In this document: in pieces, positions 14,326-16,552 of the stretch
How positions within the stretch are numbered: the first letter of the stretch is position 1
Layout of the letters: the number at the start of each line of letters is the position of its first letter
The notes under the pieces: model-generated
What the model was told of the DNA's origin: nothing
Databases searched by the model: none
What the model saw: the letters and a program-made list of their open reading frames with translations, nothing else
Program-made: the position numbers and the translations under genes
Source of the DNA: Bacteroidales bacterium
GTDB lineage: Bacteria; Bacteroidota; Bacteroidia; Bacteroidales; JAADGE01
Direction of reading: 5' to 3'
Length of the DNA: 16,552 nt
Assembly: GCA_029934265.1 (NCBI GenBank)
Contig: JAOZMN010000008.1
Span: forward strand, 9,277 to 25,828

Positions 14326-16386
14326 TTAAAGCATCATTTTCCAAATACCTCTTCCATAAGTAGCTATAAACAATTCGTTTGTAATTGAATTTAGTTTAAG
14401 TTCGCTTACAACCGTTACCGGAAAAAATTTTAATTTTTCCCAAGTTTCCGATTTTTTTTCTAATCTAAACAAACCGGTATCCGTACCTATATATAAGGTG
14501 TTGTTTTTTTTATTGAAAAGAATACAATTTATCGGAATGTTCGGTAAATTGTAAGAAATATTTTTCCATTTATCGCCACCGTTTTTGGAATAAAAAACTT
14601 TATTTCCTTCCGAAAATTGATTAACGGAAACCCATAATTTTAAAGTGTCGTCGGGGTGTAAAGCTATTCCGGAAATTCTTGTTTTGAGTTTGGTTTCAAT
14701 TTTAGTACTTTTTGATAAATTCAGTCCTTTTGTTATGTTGTGATATTTTCCTCCAATACCGTTTTCGGCTCGCCAAACTGTCGGATAATCAGGTTTTTGA
14801 TTATCTAATCCGGCATAAGCAAAATAAATATAATCGGCATTGCATTTGCTTATGGCAACGGCAGTTATCAAACCTCCGGATCCGATTTTAGGAAAATCAT
14901 TAAGCCAAACTCTGCCGATTCTTGTTTCTCCCTTATCCGTATATTCCGACAAGCTCCATTCTCCGACATAAAAAACATCCGGTTTGTAGGGGTGTTGAAC
15001 CAAAGCAGGGTCATAAAACGGTATATCTTTTGAATATTTAAAGTTTCTGAAAGTACCTTTTCGCCCGCTTCTTTGTGAAAGTTTCAGCGTACCGTTACAG
15101 GTAATCCAAACATTTGTCGTATCGTTGTAATCAATCATCGAGCTACCGCCGTCGCAACCGTAAACGGCATACCATTTTCTGTCCGGTTTGTGCATTAAAG
15201 TTCCACAATCGCCTGTACCTCCGATAAATAAGTCTGGTGATTTTTCATTTATCGCCACTCCGAGAAATAAAGACGAGCATAAATCACCGCTGATATTTTC
15301 CCAAGTTTTTCCGCCGTTTTCCGATTTTGAAATACCGCCGTCCGTACCGACATATACCAAACTGTCATTTGCCGAATCCGGAAAATGAATTGTCCTTATA
15401 TCAGGGTGCAAATTGCCGGAAATATTCCTGTATCTGTTTGTTTTTTTGTCCGTCAAACGATATAAATAAATTCCGCCGGCATAAAAATATCCTTCCGGCG
15501 AAATCTCGAAAGTTTGAATATATAAACGTCCGCTGAAACTTCTTTTAACTGTATCTTGCCAAGTTTTACCGGCATCGTCCGAAAAACGAATTTTGCTTGC
15601 ACCATTTTTCCCGCTTTGCATACTGTAAACTGTATCATTGTGCATGGTTGTCGAAACAATAAATTTTTCTTTATGTCTTGAAGAAATATCTTGCAAATCG
15701 GTATATTTTCCGGTTTGAGGATTTATTTTCCAAAAAATATTCCTTCCCGAAAGGAAAACATAACCGGAACTGTCCGGAACTAAATCTATTTCAAGAAAAA
15801 AAGTATTTTCATCAAAATCAAATTCATAAGTTTTAAATGTTTTTCCTTTATCGTTACTGAAATAAAAAAAATTATCACCTACAGCATAAATCTTTTCCGG
15901 ATTTCTAATATCTATTTTAATATTTGCGATATAATAATTTTCGGAACTGTTTGAAATCGGTAATTTTTCCCAATTTTCTCCACCGTTTTCACTGACAAAA
16001 GCCCCCTCTCCCCAAGGAATATTTCGCAACGAAGAGCCATTTATTACCCTTAAAGCCGAATTTATATAAATAATATCAAAATTATCGGGGTGTACCGAAA
16101 ATTTATTTCCGCCGGCAAGAATATTGTCCGACATACATTTCCAATTTTTTCCGCTGTTTTCAGTCTTCCAAAAGCCACCGCAAATAGTCCCGATATAAAT
16201 TTGTTCGTGGTTTTTCGGATTAACTTTGATACAAGAAACTGCTCCTACGCCGGCAGAATGCAAACCACCTTCCGGCAAGGAAAAAGGTCCGAGACATTCA
16301 ATTTTATTTTCAAAATAATTTTGAGAAAAAATTGTTTTCGGAGTAAAAAAAAATAATAACAAGCTGATTAATATTATTTGTTTCAT
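14326..16386 (-). CDS. secreted Asp-box/BNR-repeat beta-propeller protein (sortilin/VPS10-like)
   Basis: The product has 686 residues with an N-terminal signal peptide (hydrophobic 4-20, likely cleavage after FSQ at 22). At least six Asp-box turns (S/T-x-[DN]-x-G-x-x-[WF]) are visible, near residues 75-82, 132-139, 177-184, 269-276, 355-362 and 600-607. They are spaced as in seven-bladed or double propellers of the sialidase/VPS10/YCF48-like group. YIGTDTG and IATYGRGIW close the last blade. Asp-box proteins include sialidases and glycoside-binding or adhesion proteins. I see no convincing sialidase Arg triad, so a glycosidase call is not justified. The protein ends right after the last blade without a T9SS sorting domain, so it may stay in the periplasm or outer membrane. 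It is a single gene, convergent with hydF. Confidence 0.85.
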   Translation of the reverse strand: MKQIILISLLLFFFTPKTIFSQNYFENKIECLGPFSLPEGGLHSAGVGAVSCIKVNPKNHEQIYIGTICGGFWKTENSGKNWKCMSDNILAGGNKFSVHPDNFDIIYINSALRVINGSSLRNIPWGEGAFVSENGGENWEKLPISNSSENYYIANIKIDIRNPEKIYAVGDNFFYFSNDKGKTFKTYEFDFDENTFFLEIDLVPDSSGYVFLSGRNIFWKINPQTGKYTDLQDISSRHKEKFIVSTTMHNDTVYSMQSGKNGASKIRFSDDAGKTWQDTVKRSFSGRLYIQTFEISPEGYFYAGGIYLYRLTDKKTNRYRNISGNLHPDIRTIHFPDSANDSLVYVGTDGGISKSENGGKTWENISGDLCSSLFLGVAINEKSPDLFIGGTGDCGTLMHKPDRKWYAVYGCDGGSSMIDYNDTTNVWITCNGTLKLSQRSGRKGTFRNFKYSKDIPFYDPALVQHPYKPDVFYVGEWSLSEYTDKGETRIGRVWLNDFPKIGSGGLITAVAISKCNADYIYFAYAGLDNQKPDYPTVWRAENGIGGKYHNITKGLNLSKSTKIETKLKTRISGIALHPDDTLKLWVSVNQFSEGNKVFYSKNGGDKWKNISYNLPNIPINCILFNKKNNTLYIGTDTGLFRLEKKSETWEKLKFFPVTVVSELKLNSITNELFIATYGRGIWKMML

Positions 16387-16417
16387 TTGAAAAATAAAAA
16401 AATTTGTAAATAAGCCG

Positions 16418-16425
16418 TAAATTTA
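16418..16425 (-). promoter_or_regulatory. possible -7 box for the beta-propeller gene
   Basis: On the minus strand TAAATTTA differs from TAnnTTTG at the last base and lies 31 nt upstream of the ATG at 16386. The fit is weak in AT-rich DNA, and no clear -33 element was found. Confidence 0.25.
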
Positions 16426-16474
16426 ATATTTTTACATTCCAAAAATCAATACTTCGTTGTATTTTTTATTTAAC

Positions 16475-16545
16475 GTCATTTCGATGGCCGGGAGAAGGCT
16501 GTAACTATATAATAATAACAGATTTCTCGATGTGGTCAAAATGAC
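16475..16545. repeat. REP-like imperfect palindrome
   Basis: Arms 16475-16502 and 16518-16545 pair imperfectly (about 19 of 28 positions) around a 15-nt AT-rich loop. The ends are best conserved: GTCATTT at the left tip against AAATGAC at the right, and GAGAA..CTGT against ACAG..TTCTC near the loop. The GTCATTTCGA / GAGAAATCTG wording resembles dispersed intergenic repeats seen in many Bacteroidota genomes. The rest of the gap 16387-16552 holds only AT-rich sequence. Confidence 0.55.
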
Positions 16546-16552
16546 TTGCTAT

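Noticed and set aside
15188..16356. Plus-strand open frames at 15188-15388, 15327-15536 and 16090-16356, and a minus-strand frame at 15453-15659
   Set aside because: They are opposite-strand or out-of-frame shadows of the Asp-box gene, which has a signal peptide and repeats in frame throughout.
14326..16386. Annotation as an active sialidase
   Set aside because: Asp-boxes alone do not show sialidase activity; the catalytic Arg triad, Tyr and Asp set could not be placed.

Overview
The window looks like chromosome from a low-GC member of the Bacteroidota, probably an anaerobe. Four signs point there. A secreted protease ends in the start of a type IX secretion (T9SS) sorting domain. Gene starts lie behind A-rich leaders without clear Shine-Dalgarno sequences. 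Several upstream regions carry matches to the Bacteroidota -7 promoter box TAnnTTTG. The mix of families (two-domain M16 peptidase, DUF2752 membrane protein, PolB-type 3'-5' exonuclease) is typical of the group. HydF implies an [FeFe]-hydrogenase and so fermentative or anaerobic life.

Layout. 1-2080 (-): a trypsin-fold protease running off the left edge. 2177-3360 (+): an exonuclease and a small zinc metallopeptidase overlapping by 4 nt. 3445-6255 (+): a periplasmic M16 peptidase with its own promoter box. 6306-6620 (-): a DUF2752 membrane protein, convergent with M16, with a long hairpin between them. 6782-14144 (+): five closely spaced genes, namely a 1374-residue nuclease-helicase, a coiled-coil protein with a C-terminal membrane anchor, an endonuclease/exonuclease/phosphatase (EEP) family enzyme, a 142-residue protein of unknown function, and hydF. 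14190-14320: a nested inverted-repeat element that also looks like a terminator. 14326-16386 (-): a secreted Asp-box beta-propeller protein. 16475-16545: a REP-like imperfect palindrome.

Most of the window is ordinary Bacteroidota envelope and secretion gene content. The part that stands out is the four-gene cassette at 6782-12908. It combines a large RecQ-like SF2 helicase carrying a PD-(D/E)XK-like nuclease domain, a membrane-anchored coiled coil, a second nuclease-type enzyme with complete EEP catalytic motifs, and a small soluble protein. I do not recognise it as a named system. The gene mix resembles defence or DNA-processing operons, but that role is inference. The cassette is joined to hydF with no base between stop and start codon.

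No tRNA, rRNA, CRISPR array or transposase gene was recognised. No gene-free stretch exceeds about 185 nt.
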